Assembly (NCBI GenBank): GCA_021464415.1
Contig: CM038467.1
Coordinates: 14,029,411 to 14,093,410 of the forward strand
From: Lonicera japonica
Taxonomy: Eukaryota > Streptophyta > Magnoliopsida > Dipsacales > Caprifoliaceae
Length of the DNA stretch: 64,000 bases
Direction of reading: 5' to 3'
Part shown: one piece after another, positions 13,380 through 25,212 of the stretch
Layout: each line of letters starts with the position of its first letter
Numbering within the stretch: the first letter of the stretch is position 1
Notes under the pieces: generated by a model
Database searches by the model: none
Seen by the model: the letters and a program-made list of their open reading frames with translations, nothing else
Told to the model about the DNA's origin: nothing
Position numbers and translations under genes: made by a program

Positions 13380-13845
13380 ATAGTGCTAAAACTATTTTAA
13401 CACATTTAATTTAATTATCTGTATTCCCATGTACTATTAAAACCTTTTTAGTATCATTTTAGTATTAGATAATTAGTGTTAAAACTATTTTAGCACAATG
13501 TGATTAGTTATTTTGTTATGGACAATTGATATTAAATCTGCGTTAGCACTTTGAATTTAATTGTTTTATGTTTGATATTGGTGCTAAAACCTATTTAGCA
13601 CCGTTCCAGTGTTCGACAATTAGTATTAAAACTATTTTAGCACCATGTAATTAGTTATTATGTTTTAGAAAATTTGTACTAAATCTGTTTTAACAACTTG
13701 AATTTTGTTGTTCTATGTTGGGCTATTAATGCTAAAAAACTTTTCAGCACCATTTTAGTGTTGAATAATTGGTGCTAAGTCTATTTTAGTATCTTAAATT
13801 TAGTTGTTCTATATTGGGCTATTAGTGCTGAAACCATTTTAATAT
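13380..13845. repeat. Array of short palindromic repeats, left part
   Basis: Units of about 45-55 bp each hold an imperfect palindrome of the form GTGCTAAAAC..TATTTTAGCAC, for example near 13465-13495, 13571-13598, 13625-13650 and 13730-13755. Linker blocks recur as well, such as GTTGTTCTATGTTGGGCTAT. The pattern resembles subterminal arrays of plant CACTA transposons, but no CACTA terminus was found. The array is cut by the gypsy element and resumes at 27324. Confidence 0.6.
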
Positions 13846-14747
13846 TGTTGGTACTAAAAATTAGAAGGTTGTTTTCAGCGCCTCGCAGTCAATTGATTAT
13901 GACAAATGATTAAAGTAATAAAGGGGAAAGTGCTGAATTTAAGAGAGTCAATAATTTATAGAGGAGGTTGGCCTCGTATGAAGATATTGGTCAATCCTCC
14001 CCTGTGGAATGGAGCTCGGAGCTCGGTTTGCCTTGTATTAACAATAGATTCACAAGTGTACAAACTCACGAATGTCTCTCTAGTCACTTTACTTTCTTAA
14101 TGTTACAGTAGGATTAGGGAGATGAGCTAACACTAGTTCAGTCTCTTGTAAAGAAAAGCTCGAAAACTAACTGTCTAGCCCTGCATGCACCTATCTATGC
14201 TTGTTAATAATGTATATTTTTTCTCTTGTTTTTCTTAATTGGAAAACCTTACTGTCGCTTGGTTGGTAGGAGAAGTAAATGCCTCTTGTATATATATGAC
14301 TGGAGGAGACGTGTAGTCAGAGCTCCCAGATAGGTCTGGAGTCATGCTTCTATCAGTACCAACTCTGACCTTGCTTCTCCATGAATTTTGGTGCATTAAA
14401 TGCGGTTGGTGTGCATTTAATGAAGGTGAGAAAAGTTCTGTGCACTCTGCAAAGCAGGTGACAGTCGTCCATGCTTTTGCTAACCACTCTAACAGAGTGG
14501 TTGGGCGGGAGGAGAAAAAGTACTTCGAAGTTCGCCGAAAAAGCTCAGGAGCTCGGGCCTCACAATTCGTCGTATGTAATTGACCCTTGAGCGGGTACCC
14601 AGCCCTCGAAGAGCTCCATTCTTCTTACAAAATCATAATAGGGCTTATTTGAGCTCTTTATACAAAAACAGGCACGGTAACTGACGTAACGGCCACGTGT
14701 CAGCTCGAGGTTGGCGGGGTAAATTGAATCATTAATTTGCATCATCA
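13846..14747 (-). repeat. 3' LTR of the gypsy element
   Basis: It is 902 bp and aligns end to end with the right LTR once that copy's insertion is removed (903 bp). On the minus strand a purine-rich stretch, GAAGATAGGGGCAA, lies immediately upstream of its TG start and fits a polypurine tract. Confidence 0.88.
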
Positions 14748-15373
14748 ATTGCCCCTATCTTCGTCATTCAGCTCAGATTAGCTGGTTAAAGAGGATAAGA
14801 ATCAACGCTTTAGTTTGTTTAGGAAATTCCTCGAGCTCTATTTATCAAGCGACGTGCATGAGGGCTCTTAGGGGAGGTCGGAATCAATTTTTGCCCCCAA
14901 ATATGGCGGACATTCTGAATCTAGGAGCTTTCGACCTGGTTCGAGCCCTTTGGCGCGACCCTCACTGTTTAATGAGTACGGCCGTTCCGTATTCCTTAGG
15001 GATTGTGCTGGCACGTGACAGTGGGCCTTCGAGTGGACAGCTAAGGCCTTTGAAAAGACACTTAGCTTCTCTCGTACACCCTATAAAGACTCTCTTGCCT
15101 TAGAGAAATTTTTTTACTTTTCATTTCTTTTTCTCTTAAACCCTAGGCACCTTAGAGACTTAGAACCCCCAAAACATCCTTTCGCCGCATCTTTCTTTTA
15201 CCCTGGCTTACAAACCCTTTTTCGAGAACTCCTTCAAGAGGTTTTCGAGCGTTTCTCTAAGCACCTTCATCAGGTTCATTCTCCATTTCGCGCCTTCGTC
15301 TCCTCTTCACACCTTAGCGGTTCTGATGGAACACTTTACTGATTAGACTCAGGGTCAGGAAGTCCCTCCCAAT
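14748..15373 (+). promoter_or_regulatory. Putative promoter and 5' leader of the antisense gene
   Basis: On the plus strand CCTATAAAGAC (near 15080) is a good TATA box about 290 bp upstream of the first ATG (15374). It is followed by a pyrimidine-rich leader. The region lies inside the gypsy element next to the 3' LTR, on the strand opposite to gag-pol. No transcription evidence is available. Confidence 0.4.
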
Positions 15374-18054
15374 ATGGAACAGAACCCCTCTGTGGGGAAT
15401 GTAAACAGCATTCTTTCCGACGTGAGGTCCATTGAGGTTTTGGATAGCGTGGGAAAGTTGGTTCGCATATGTCTCCCTCCTTGTGTGCTCAACGATTTAA
15501 AGGCCATCGACCAGTACTCAGAGTACCTTAGTTCTCTGGCCAGCTTTCGTATCCCTTTCACCTTTTCTGCGCTCGATATCCCCAAGCTCAAGGTCAGATA
15601 TTTAATCCCTGACTTGGTTAGGATTAGGGTGCCAGGCCCAGAGCTTGTTACTACAGACCTGGAGATGTCTGTTTTTACGAGGCCGCTTTCGAGCACGGGC
15701 TGAGGTTCCCAATTGACGACCATGTGAGAGAATTATTGGTGATTATGGACCTCGCCCCCGCCCAAGTTAGTCCGAACATGTGGTCTTGCCTGATAGAATT
15801 AGTGCTGATATTTAGGGCCATTTTTGCTGGGAGCTACAATATATCTATAGAGGAGTTCATCTCCTTGTTTCAACCCAAGGATAGTGGCGGGAAGAATAAG
15901 GGCGTTTTCAACTGCCCCACAAGGTCAGGAGCCTCGAAGATTATCTATGGCCTCCCTGACAGCATCCCCAACTGAAAAAAATGATTTTTCTTCGTCTCAG
16001 GGGAGGACTGGGAGCACGACTCAAGGTGCCCCAGTATTCATGACCTCAAACGCTGGCTCTCAGAGCCAGATTCTGTCAGTAAGTTTCCTCTTCAGTGCCA
16101 AGCGAGCTTGCTTATGTATTCAACGTCAGAGTTTCTGACTTTCTTTCTTTGTTTCTTATTCCACAGTTAAAGAAAAGAAGCCTATTCAAGTGAAGACATC
16201 CTGGATGGAAGGCGCCAAGGACTTTTTCCTTAAACATTATGCCGACATCGTAGCTCCCAGGATGCTGTGGAGGTACGGCTTAGGTCCCAGGCCCTCCAAC
16301 ACAGAGCCCCACATCCTCACCGTGGAGGATCTTCCCCCTTTGGACGTGTTTCTGCCGTTCGAGCGAAATGTCCCAGGGCTCTATTTTTCTAAAGCCGTTT
16401 AGAAAGGGGACAGTGACTGGGCTCCTGAAGTTGGAGCTCCACAAGAGGGTCATGTAGAGGGAGTTCAGCCTGTCTTTCCTAGAGATATAGTGCTGACTGT
16501 AACCACTCTTCAACAGGTGCATGTGGTGCCTACGAGGAGTAAGTCTCCGATCTGCTCTCATTCTTCTTTTTTTTAAAAAAAAATACATAGTTCCTGCTTT
16601 CCACTTTCTTTAACCTTATCGTTTTCTTTTCCAACCCTGGTCTTTAAGGTGAACACCGAGAAGACAACCAAAAGAAGGACCGCACTGGCTAGGGGCTTGC
16701 CCTCATTTAAAAGGTTTAAGGGGTCAGATAGAGTTAAAGGGGCCACCTCGAAGTAGTTTCAAGTTTTCAAACTATCACCAATGGTCACAGTCAGGCCCGC
16801 TAGCCCTCCACCAGAGAATGTACAAAGTTTGGTGGAGCTTATTAACACCCTCTTAGAATATTTCCCTCCTTTCAGCCCTGAAAAGACCACCTTAGAGGGG
16901 AGAGGGGCTTTAGAAGATAAGTCTCCTAGTCCTGCTCGTAAGAGCTCCGAGGTTGATGAAGAGCTCGGGACAACGAAAGAGGAGGTAGTGATCACTGGAG
17001 CTAAGAGATGCCCCAAAGTAAACCTCGAAGGGACAAGCTGATGAGGGCGTGCCTGAGCCCAGCACCCAGGGTAGCTATGCCTTCTTCGTACAAGGCTATT
17101 CCCTGCCTCCCCTATTGCAGAAGGTCTTGGAGTAGGCAAGGGAACGAGGAACGAGCTCGTTGGCCAGTTCCTTCAGCCTTAACATGAGTCAGGTACGTGT
17201 TCTATTTATTCTAGGTTCACTTTTTTGAGTTCCTCAAATATAATCCGTATTTTCTGTTTTTTCGCAGGCCATGAATCTATTTTTCTCAACCCTTCACTTG
17301 GCTGAGCAAGGTTCCAATGCAGTGGCCAACTCTGCCCTTCAGGAGGAGCTCAATATATTGCCAAGAGCGACTTGAAGAGGGCTGAAGAAGATAAAAGGGT
17401 CATGCTGGACCAGCTGAGCAACGCCTTGTCAGAGACAGAAGGTCTAAAAAGCAAAATGGACAACTTCAACGCCATGTTCTCCCGCCTGGAGTCCGCGTAT
17501 AAGGCTCTAGGACAAGAGTGTGAAGTAGCGAAGTAGGAGGCCTTCAGCTTCAAGACCGAGCTAATCAGCGCCAGAAAGGATCTCCAGGCCGTTGGGTCTA
17601 CACTTGAGATGGCTCAACGGTCCTCAAAATTAGAGCGCAAAAAGAGGGAAAGCGCTGAGGTTGCTCTTAAAAGCAACCAGGTCCGACTTTCTGACCTGGA
17701 GAAAGAGCTAAAGAGCTGAAGGAGTCTCTCCCGACAGTAAGAGCTCAAGCCTTCAAAGATTTTTGCGGCTCCGAGGGCCCACTGCTAAGGATCTCTAACT
17801 CATTTGTAATTAATTTTTATAAGTGCAAGGAGTTGGCACTACAGCGGCCAGAGGAGCTCGAGGAGTTAGAAGCCTTTTCAAAGATCGAGGTGACTCCTGA
17901 GTTAAGGGCTAAGATCACAAAGAAGAGAACCGACGCTCTTTCCATGCTGCAGTTGATACGAGCTGAGGATCCTGATGTGCTTACTAAATGAGAGACTGAC
18001 GAGCCCTCTCCTTCGAGGTCTGGTGCAGGAGCTGGTGATGGCAATGAAGAGTAG
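15374..18054 (+). pseudogene. Antisense additional ORF of the gypsy element, spliced, decayed
   Basis: This runs opposite to gag-pol. Four exons are inferred from GT-AG sites: 15374-16078, 16167-16538, 16649-17192 and 17268-18054 (stop TAG). Exon 1 resembles the putative gypsy-type transposon domain (Transposase_28-like): FEHGLRFPIDDHVRELL, then APAQVSPNMWSCLIELVLI, FISLFQPKDSGGKNKGVF and DGLP-like YGLPDSIPN. Exons 2 and 3 carry a proline-rich linker. Exon 4 is charged and heptad-like, a likely coiled coil (about 17360-17720). Damage seen: a one-base frameshift near 15675 in GTTTTTACGAG; TGA at 15973 and 15982 where the family has Trp; a TAG near 16400; further stops in exons 3 and 4. The function of such ORFs is not established; I infer it moved with the retrotransposon as a passenger or accessory gene. 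Confidence 0.65.
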
Positions 18055-18065
18055 TTCCAATAGCT

Positions 18066-18185
18066 ATTTTGTATAGAAATCTAGGACCTATGTAATGATC
18101 TTTCATCGTGAAATGAAAATGTACCCCTCTTGTATAAAAATCTAGGACCTATGTAATGATCTTTCATCATGAAATAAAAATGACA
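18066..18185 (+). repeat. Duplicated 3' end of the antisense gene
   Basis: A block beginning TGTATARAAATCTAGGACCT and ending in an AATGAAAA or AATAAAAA poly(A)-signal-like sequence occurs twice with a period of about 61 bp. It lies just after the stop codon and likely represents a duplicated 3' UTR and poly(A) region. Confidence 0.6.
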
Positions 18186-18345
18186 ATTTGGTGCTGAAAA
18201 TAACCTTCTAATTATTTGTCTTGCTTTAATTCTTGCTTGTGCTTTTGTTTGAATTGTTCGTGTGAGATGTAGTAATGTAGCAATGAGCTCTGTAGGTACA
18301 CTAATGCCCCCACAACATAGTCAAAATCAACCAAAACTTAGCAAG

Positions 18346-18700
18346 ACACATATTGTGCAAGAGTGCTTCTGACGAGCTGAACATTCACTAACCTGACCAC
18401 TTTGTGAGAGGGTTTTTGTAAACAGAGTGTAAGTGTGCTTCTGACGAGCTGAACACTCACTAAACTGGCCTCTTTGTGAGAGAATTTTTGTAAATAGAGT
18501 GTAATTGTGTTTCTAGCGAGCTGAACACTCACTAAACTGACTTCTTTGTGAGAGAGTTTTTATAAACAGAGTGCAAATGTGCTTCTGGCGAGCTGAACAC
18601 TCACTAAACTGACCTTTTTGTGAGAGGATTTTTGTAAACAGCGTGCAAGTGTGCTTCTGGCGAGTTGAACACTCATTAAACTGAGTGTAAGCTACAAATA
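18346..18700. repeat. 72-bp tandem repeat array, about five copies
   Basis: GTGCTTCTGACGAGCTGAAC-type blocks start at about 18361, 18433, 18505, 18577 and 18649, an exact 72-bp spacing. Copies are similar but not identical; the fifth is cut short. The array lies between the convergent ends of the integrase and antisense-gene remnants. Plant gypsy elements of the Tat group often carry such arrays in this 3' untranslated zone, and they can seed satellites. Confidence 0.88.
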
Positions 18701-18769
18701 ATGAAGTATCAGGCAAAACATTCCATTCATATTCTTTTGAACAAATCTATTACAAAAGGTAAAGAATGC

Positions 18770-19990
18770 CCTTAGCTTAAGAATAGTATTTCTTGAGGTG
18801 CTCTATGTTCCATGGCCTTATGAGCTCCATACCATCTACAGTCCTAAAATAATAAGTGCTTAATCTGCAGACTTTAGTGACCACATAAGGGCCTTCTCAC
18901 TTGGCAGCGAGCTTGCCATATTCAGAAACTTTTATTGCCAAGGTGATTTTTCGGAGCACCAAGTCGCCAACACTCAAGCTTCAACGCTTGACTTTTTTGT
19001 TGTATCCTCTGATCATGCTTTTTTTATATGCTTCTTCTTTAATTTGAGCTTGCTCTCTCTTTTCTTCGAGGATGTCTAGATTAGCCAATAGGTTTTTGTC
19101 ATTACGAGCTGAGTTGTGACGGTTAATTCTGTAAATTGGGACCCCCATTTCCACCGGGATGATTGCCTCAGTTCCGTAGGTTAGGGAGAAAGGGGTTTCA
19201 CCTGTTGGGCCCCTAATCGTTGTTATGAGGCCCATAGTACCGAGGGGAGCTCTTAAGACCAATTTTCCTTTGTATCATCGAGTCTCTTCTTCAACAAGTT
19301 CAACAATGTTCTATTGGTGACCTCTACTTGGCTATTGGCCTGAGGGTGGACACGTGAGTTGTAGTGGTTTTTAATTCCATGTCTTTCGCAGAAGTCCCTG
19401 AAGAGGTCGCAGTCAAACTGCTTTTCGTTATCAGTGATTAGTACTTTTGAGAGACCAAAACGACAGATGATGTTCCTTCACACGAAACTCTGGACCTTCA
19501 TGGCGGTGATGGTTGTTAGCGCTTCGGCCTCAGCCCACTTAGTGAAGTAATCAATGGATACTACCGCGAATTTTGTCTATCATTTGCCTAGTGAAAAAGG
19601 CCCCACTATGTCCATACCCCATTGAGAGAAAGCCAAGGGCTGCTGACAGAGGTCATGAGCTCTGCGGGGAGTTGTTGGATGTTGGCGAATCGCTGGTACT
19701 TGTCGTATTTTTTTACCAGTTCCTTTGCGTCTTGTAGGATGGTGGGCCAGAAATAACCTTGTTTGCTGACTTTGAGTGCTAGTGAATGAGCTCCCGGATA
19801 CCCCCCGAACAGACCTTCATGAATTTACAGCAGGGCTACTTGGGCTTGAGGTAGGTGCAGGCAGAGCAGAAAAGGGAGGACGTACCCCCTCTTATACAGT
19901 GTTGCTTCGATGATCACGTATCTGTTAGACATATACCTTATTCTCTTTGCCATATTCCTGTTTTCGGGGAGAGCTCCATCGATAAAGTAG
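18770..19990 (-). pseudogene. Gypsy integrase remnant
   Basis: On the minus strand GYFWP (near 19750) starts the zinc-binding region, followed by YDKYQRFAN, where the lineage typically has CDKCQRF; both zinc-ligand Cys codons have become Tyr. WGMDIVGPF follows in another frame. Then comes the core with YFTKWAEAE, and the C-terminal part at 19262-18981 containing GETPFSLTYGTEAIIPVEMG, typical of gypsy integrases. The C-terminal tail (GDLVLR, KWEGPYVV) continues to about 18780. Several stops and frameshifts separate the pieces, so no functional enzyme is encoded. Confidence 0.8.
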
Positions 19991-20007
19991 TTTAAAATTG
20001 GGTAAAT

Positions 20008-21770
20008 CTAGCACTTGCAATTTGCACAGGGTTCCACGGGCTCATCTATGGCTTTCCTTTTCAGATATTCAATGTGCACCCCGTTTGGTAAGTTTGAAGT
20101 TGTGGCCAACTTAGCTAGGCAATCTGCTTTGTTGTTTTGAGCTCGCAAAATTTTAATAAAGACTAGGTTAGAGTACCTCTGAGCCACCGCCTTGGCTTTT
20201 GCTAAGTAAGCGGCCATGCATTCTTTTTTTGTCACATTGTGACCAAGTATTTGGCCAACTACCACTGCGGAGTCATTGTAGACCACTATTTTCCTTGCTC
20301 CTAGATCACTAGCTATCCTCAAGCCTGAGATTATGACTTCGTACTCAGCCTCGTTGTTAGAGGCCTTGAATATAAATTTCAGTGCTATCTCCAGGGTGTT
20401 AGCCTCATGAGTTATCAGTACCACACAACTCCGGATCCTTGTAAGTTAGAAGCACCATAGGCATGCAAGACCCACATGGGTACCCCTGGCAGTATATTCA
20501 TCGAACTGGTCGGGTTCGAAGTGTTTGGGTCCGCAAGCAGTAGTAGCTTTGGCGGCTCTTCAATTAAGTTTTCAACGTAAGTGAATTCTGCTATGAAATC
20601 GACAACAGTTTAGCCTTTAATTGAGGTCCGAGGACGGTAATTAATCATGAATTGCCCGAGCTCAACAGCCCATATGGCTAGTCGTCCTGATTGCTCTGGC
20701 CTGTCGAGGACTCTTCGCAGTGGCTAGTCTGTGATCACATCTATGGTGTGGGCCTGAAAGTAGGATCTTAATTTTTGAGACATGATAAGTAGAGCATAGG
20801 CCAATTTCTCTAGTTTGGGGTAATTCAGTTAGGCAGCGTGCAGAGCTCTGCTCGTATAGTACACTGGTAATTGAGCTCCTTCTTCGTTCTTCATCAGCGC
20901 TGAGCTAACCAATATTTGTGATACCGCTAGATATAAGCTCAGGATCTCCTCCTTCCTTGGTGAGCTTATGAGGGGAAAAGCTCTGAGCTATCGTTTGAGC
21001 TGCTGAAAAGCTAGCTCGGATTTTTCGATCCATTCGAAGGCCTTCTGCAACGTTTTGAAAAAGGGTAGCACTTGTCTGTTGCTCTAGAGATAAATCTGTT
21101 AAGAGCGGCCACTCTCCCTGCTAGACTTTGGACCTCTGTTGGTTTGGACTAGGACTTCATGTCAATGAGTGCTCGTATCTTCTCCGGGTTAGCTTTAATC
21201 CCTTTTTGGGTGATCATAAAACTCAATAATTTTTCCCCTTTAACTCTAAAGGAATACTTGGCCGGGTTAAGAGACATGCCGTTATGTCTGAGTATGGCGA
21301 AAGCTTCGTTGAGGTCGAACAAATGATTCATGGCTTTAAGACTTTTGACTAATATGTCATCGATATAAACCTTCATGTTTCGGCCTATCTGGTCCTTAAA
21401 CAGCTTATTCATCACTCTTTGGTAGGTAGTACCCGCGTTCTTTAAGCAAAAAGGCATGACTTTGTAGCAGTACATGCCTTCGTTGGTGATGAATGAGGTC
21501 TTATCTTCATCTTCTAGAGCCATCCTGACCTGATTATAGCCGGAGTATACATCCATGAAACTTAACATCTCATGGCCTATAGTAGCGTTTACGAGTTGAT
21601 CGATCTTGAGTAGTGGAAAGCTATCCTTCGGGCATGCTTTGTTGAGGTCTTTGAAATCTACACACATCCTCCACTTATCACTGTGTTTTTTGACAAGCAC
21701 TATATTGGAGAGCCACTTCGGATAGTGTACTTCTCGAATAAAGCCAACTCGGAGGAGTTTTTAAACTTTT
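20008..21770 (-). pseudogene. Gypsy reverse transcriptase and RNase H remnant
   Basis: RT is longest at 21700-21149: KWRMCVDFKDLNKACPKDSF, then FMDVYSGYNQ, and the catalytic VYIDDILV at about 21372-21355. Downstream, in pieces, are the RT connection (YYTSRALHAA) and an RNase H domain. A second RNase H-type segment at 20424-20008 has ASNNEAEYE, VVYNDSAVVV and NNKADCLAKLAT, matching the archaeal-like RNase H often present in Tat elements. Stops interrupt the frame near 21148, 20990, 20830, 20725 and 20610. The active-site DD is preserved, but the polyprotein is not open. Confidence 0.85.
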
Positions 21771-22018
21771 TCTTTGGCGGCCGAGTTCTTTTCTGCCACG
21801 AAACTTCTTTTTTTCTGCCTTACGGGTGCGAAAGTGGGGTCGATGTTTAGCCTATGTACCATAATCTCTGAGTTCAGTCCCTTCATGTCGTCGTGGGACC
21901 ATGCGAAGACATCTACGTTAGCTCGTAGGCATTGTCAGAGCTCTTCTCAAACTCTTGTACAGAGTTGATCACCGATCTTCAGGAGCCTGTTAAGTTAGGA
22001 GGGGTCCAGGACAAAATC

Positions 22019-22861
22019 TTATAGTTTTTCCATCGGTTTACCTCTGAGCTCTTTCTCTTCATCTCTGGGATCTAGGGTGTCGATCTCCCATTTTTCTGCG
22101 TTACTAGGCTCTCCCACCCTCAACAGCTCTTTTTTAGCACCGGTTTCTACCTCGACTACCATGATGTCTGAGGTCCTGACTTCCTTCAGTATTCCAAATT
22201 GGCAGCTACGAGCTTCAACCTGATTTTCCTTACATTCGCTGACTCTATAGGGGGTCGGAAATCTTAGGGTCAAGCTGCAGGTTGAGATGGCAATCCTAAT
22301 TTTATTGAGCGTTCCTCTACCGAGGATGGCGTTATAATTAGGGGCTCTATCCAGTATCAAGAATTCGGCAATTGTGGTGATCTGCTTGGGGGCTGTCCCT
22401 AGGGTTACAGCGAGCTTAATTGTTCTTAGAGATTTAGTTTTTTCTCCTGAAAAACCAACCAAAGTGACCGAGGAGGGAGTCAAGTGCTCTGTGGTGAGGC
22501 CCATGGCCTTAAAGGCGCTGAAGTACATGAGGTTGGAAGTGGCCCCTGTGTCAATGAGGATTCTGTGGACATTGTGGTTGCCCACTATTGCTGTCACCAC
22601 TAGAGGATCGTCGTGGGAGAAATCTACTCCATTCATGTCTTCGTCGCTAAACACGAGCTCTTTGACGTCGTACTTCACCATTTTGGTAGGTCTGAAGCTG
22701 AAGCATTCTGCCTCCGAGCCCGGGGTCCTGGCCTGTCTAATGTAGGCTTTTTTAGTTCGATTGTTGTTCCCGGAGTAAGAGGAACCCCCCTCAATCATAA
22801 AGATCTCATTTTTTGGGGTCTTTCCTTTAGCATCGGGAGGAGCTCCTTTCTTTTTATCCAC
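22019..22861 (-). pseudogene. Gypsy gag C-terminus and aspartic protease segment
   Basis: This is the longest surviving open piece of the element (280 codons). It starts just after the zinc-knuckle region and contains the retropepsin active site LIDTGATSNLMYFSAF (near 22555-22510) and the family-typical NYNAILGRGTLN. It was originally continuous with gag upstream and RT downstream; the frame now begins after a TAA and ends before the RT stops. Confidence 0.82.
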
Positions 22862-24293
22862 GTATTATCTGAGCTGCCCTCTTTGAATGAGTTTCTTAAT
22901 TTCTCCCTTCAACTTTTAACAGTTGTCGGTCTCGTGGCCATGGTCCTTGTGGTATCAGCAATACTTGGTGGTGTCTCGTTTTTCCTCAGGTGTTCTCCTA
23001 TTTCGAGTTTCTAGGATCAACCCTAAGTCTAATTGGGCATAGACTTCCCCCAAAGGAGCTGTCAAAGGAGTGAACTGTTGGCGTGCCCTATCGTCTTTTG
23101 TTTCGGTTATGTCCGCTTCTTTCTTACACCTCTTACCCTCTTTCTCCTGGCTGTGGGGGCGGGCTGTGCCCCCTTTGGCACTTGAAAGAGGACAAGAGGG
23201 TCGACAGACCCGCCAGGTTCTTCCCTTGCAAAGTTTTCTCGACCTTGACCTGCTTATTGACCTTATCTAAGAGTTCAGACATTGTTTTCGATGCCATCCT
23301 TGCCAGTGTCATAAGGCAGTATGGGGAGGTTACCCCCTCCATGAAGGCTGCCACTGCCACTCCTTCGTTTAAGCCGGCGACTGTGAGGCTCTCTTGGTTA
23401 AAGCGGCGGGCATATTATTTCAAGCTTTCAGTAGGTCCCTTGTTTTATGGTGAATAAGTGAGTGGAGGTCTTGGATTTCCGCTTGGTTCTCATAAAATGT
23501 GAGATGAACCTGGTGCCGAGCTCTTGTGAGCTCGAGATCGACCTCGACAGTAGGTTGTTGCACCACGTTCTGGCTGCTCCCTTCAAAGTGGTGACGAAGG
23601 CCCTGCATACCACACCGTCCAGGATGTTTTGAAGCCCCATCATATTTTCGTACTGCTGTCAGTGGTCTATAGGGTCGGTGGTTCCATCGTATGATTCTAG
23701 CACCGGGAGTCTAAACTTCTTTGGGATAGAGCAATTTTGAATGTGATCCATGAATGGAGATCTGACGTCCCTTACTAGAGTTGTTGCCGAGGTCCCCGCC
23801 ACATGGCCCACAGTCTTTATCATTTTCACCATTTGGGCCTCTATCTTCTTGATTTCCGCCTCACTCTCCGGCATTCTGTCTGACGGGGGGGAGGTATGCC
23901 TACACTCGGGCTCTGATGTCCTAGAGCCTCGTCTGGGCGCCTTTCACGAATCACATTAATTCGCGGGTTTCTTGCTGGTGGGGGAGGGAGCAAGGCTGGA
24001 ACTTCCTCATACGAGATCTCCCAATTAGAGCTGGAGTGGAGGGATTTGAGCTCACTGCACTTGTCGCGGTTCCCCTCGAATCCTCTACCACAGTCCCCCA
24101 GCCTTTCTCTGACTGGGACTCGTGGAGGGATCGGGCGAACACCAGCAGACACGGAGGCTGGGAACAACCTACTCCTCGTGCTGATTTGGGGACTTTGCCT
24201 TTAGGCCAGGAGTTTGTCGATTCGGATTTGAAAGGCAACTTGCTGTTCTTGTAAAGCCAATATAGGGTCTGGATGAGTTTGTCTTGAAGACAT
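22862..24293 (-). pseudogene. Gypsy gag remnant
   Basis: The first ATG is at 24293-24291, about 65 bp after the primer binding site. Recognisable parts: PKKFRLPVLESYDGTTDP (near 23730), AFVTTLKGAARTWCNNL (near 23600), and the segment SLTVAGLNEGVAVAAFMEGV at 23400-23330. The single zinc knuckle (YHKDHGHETDNC, near 22950) has a TGA where an Arg codon is expected, and TAA codons follow at expected Gln positions. Frameshifts also occur. Most stops fit C-to-T or G-to-A changes. Confidence 0.8.
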
Positions 24294-24357
24294 AGTAAAA
24301 TTCTTGGGTGGTTATAAAGTTTCAGGAGATGTGTGTGGCTTTGGTAAAACTGTCTTT

Positions 24358-24373
24358 CCCACGGATGGCGCCA
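24358..24373 (-). other. Gypsy primer binding site
   Basis: On the minus strand TGGCGCCATCCGTGGG lies two bases inside the 5' LTR end. TGGCGCC starts the primer sites of many plant gypsy elements and pairs with a tRNA 3' end. The exact tRNA was not identified. Confidence 0.7.
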
Positions 24374-25212
24374 AATTATTGGTGCTAAAAACTAGAAGGT
24401 TGTTTTCAGCACCATGCAGTAAATTAATTATGACAAATGATTAGAGTAATAAAGGGGAAATTGATGAATTTAAGATAGTCAACAATTTTTGAAGGAGGTT
24501 AGCCTTGTATGAAGATACGGGTTAATCATCCCTTGTGAAATGGAGCTTGGAGCTCGATTTGCCTTGTATTAACAAGCGATTCATAAGTGTACAAACTCAC
24601 GAAGGTCTCTCTAGACACTTTACTTTCTTAATATTACGGTAGGATTAGGAGCAGAGATAACACTAGTTCAGTCTCTCTTAAAGAGGAGCTCGAAAACTAA
24701 CTGTCTAGCCCTGCCTGCACCTATCTGTGCTTGTTAATGATGTATATTTTTTCTCTTGTTCTTCTTAATTGAAAAACCTTGATGTCGCTTGGTTGATGGG
24801 AGAAGTAAATGCCTCTTGTATATATATGATTGGAGGAGACGTGTGGCCAGAGCTCCCATAATAGGTATAGAGCCATGTTTCTATCAGTACTAACTCTGAC
24901 CTTGCTTCTCCATGAATTCCGGTGCATTAAATACGATTGGTGTGCATTTAATGAAGGTGATGAAAGTTATGCGCACTCTGCAGAGCAGGTGACAGTCGTC
25001 CATGCTTTTGCTAACCACTCTAGCAGAGTGGTTGGGCGGGAGGAGAAAGAGCGCTTCGGAGTTCACCGAAAGAGCTTAAAAGCTCGAGCCTCACAATTTG
25101 TTGTACGTAATTGACCCTTGAGCGGGTACCCAGCCCTCGAGGAGCTCCATTCTTCTTACAAAATCATAATAGGGCTCCTCCGAGCTCCTTATACAAAAAT
25201 AGGCACGGTAAC

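Noticed and set aside
14344..14583. Repeated small frame in both gypsy LTRs (also 24830-25114)
   Set aside because: It recurs only because the LTRs are duplicates; it has diverged without sign of selection and has no domain.
15355..15723. 122-codon minus-strand frame inside the gypsy element
   Set aside because: It is the shadow of exon 1 of the antisense gene, whose plus-strand translation has recognisable domain motifs.
18346..18700. CRISPR-like regular spacing
   Set aside because: The 72-bp units are contiguous tandem repeats without unique spacers, in a plant genome.
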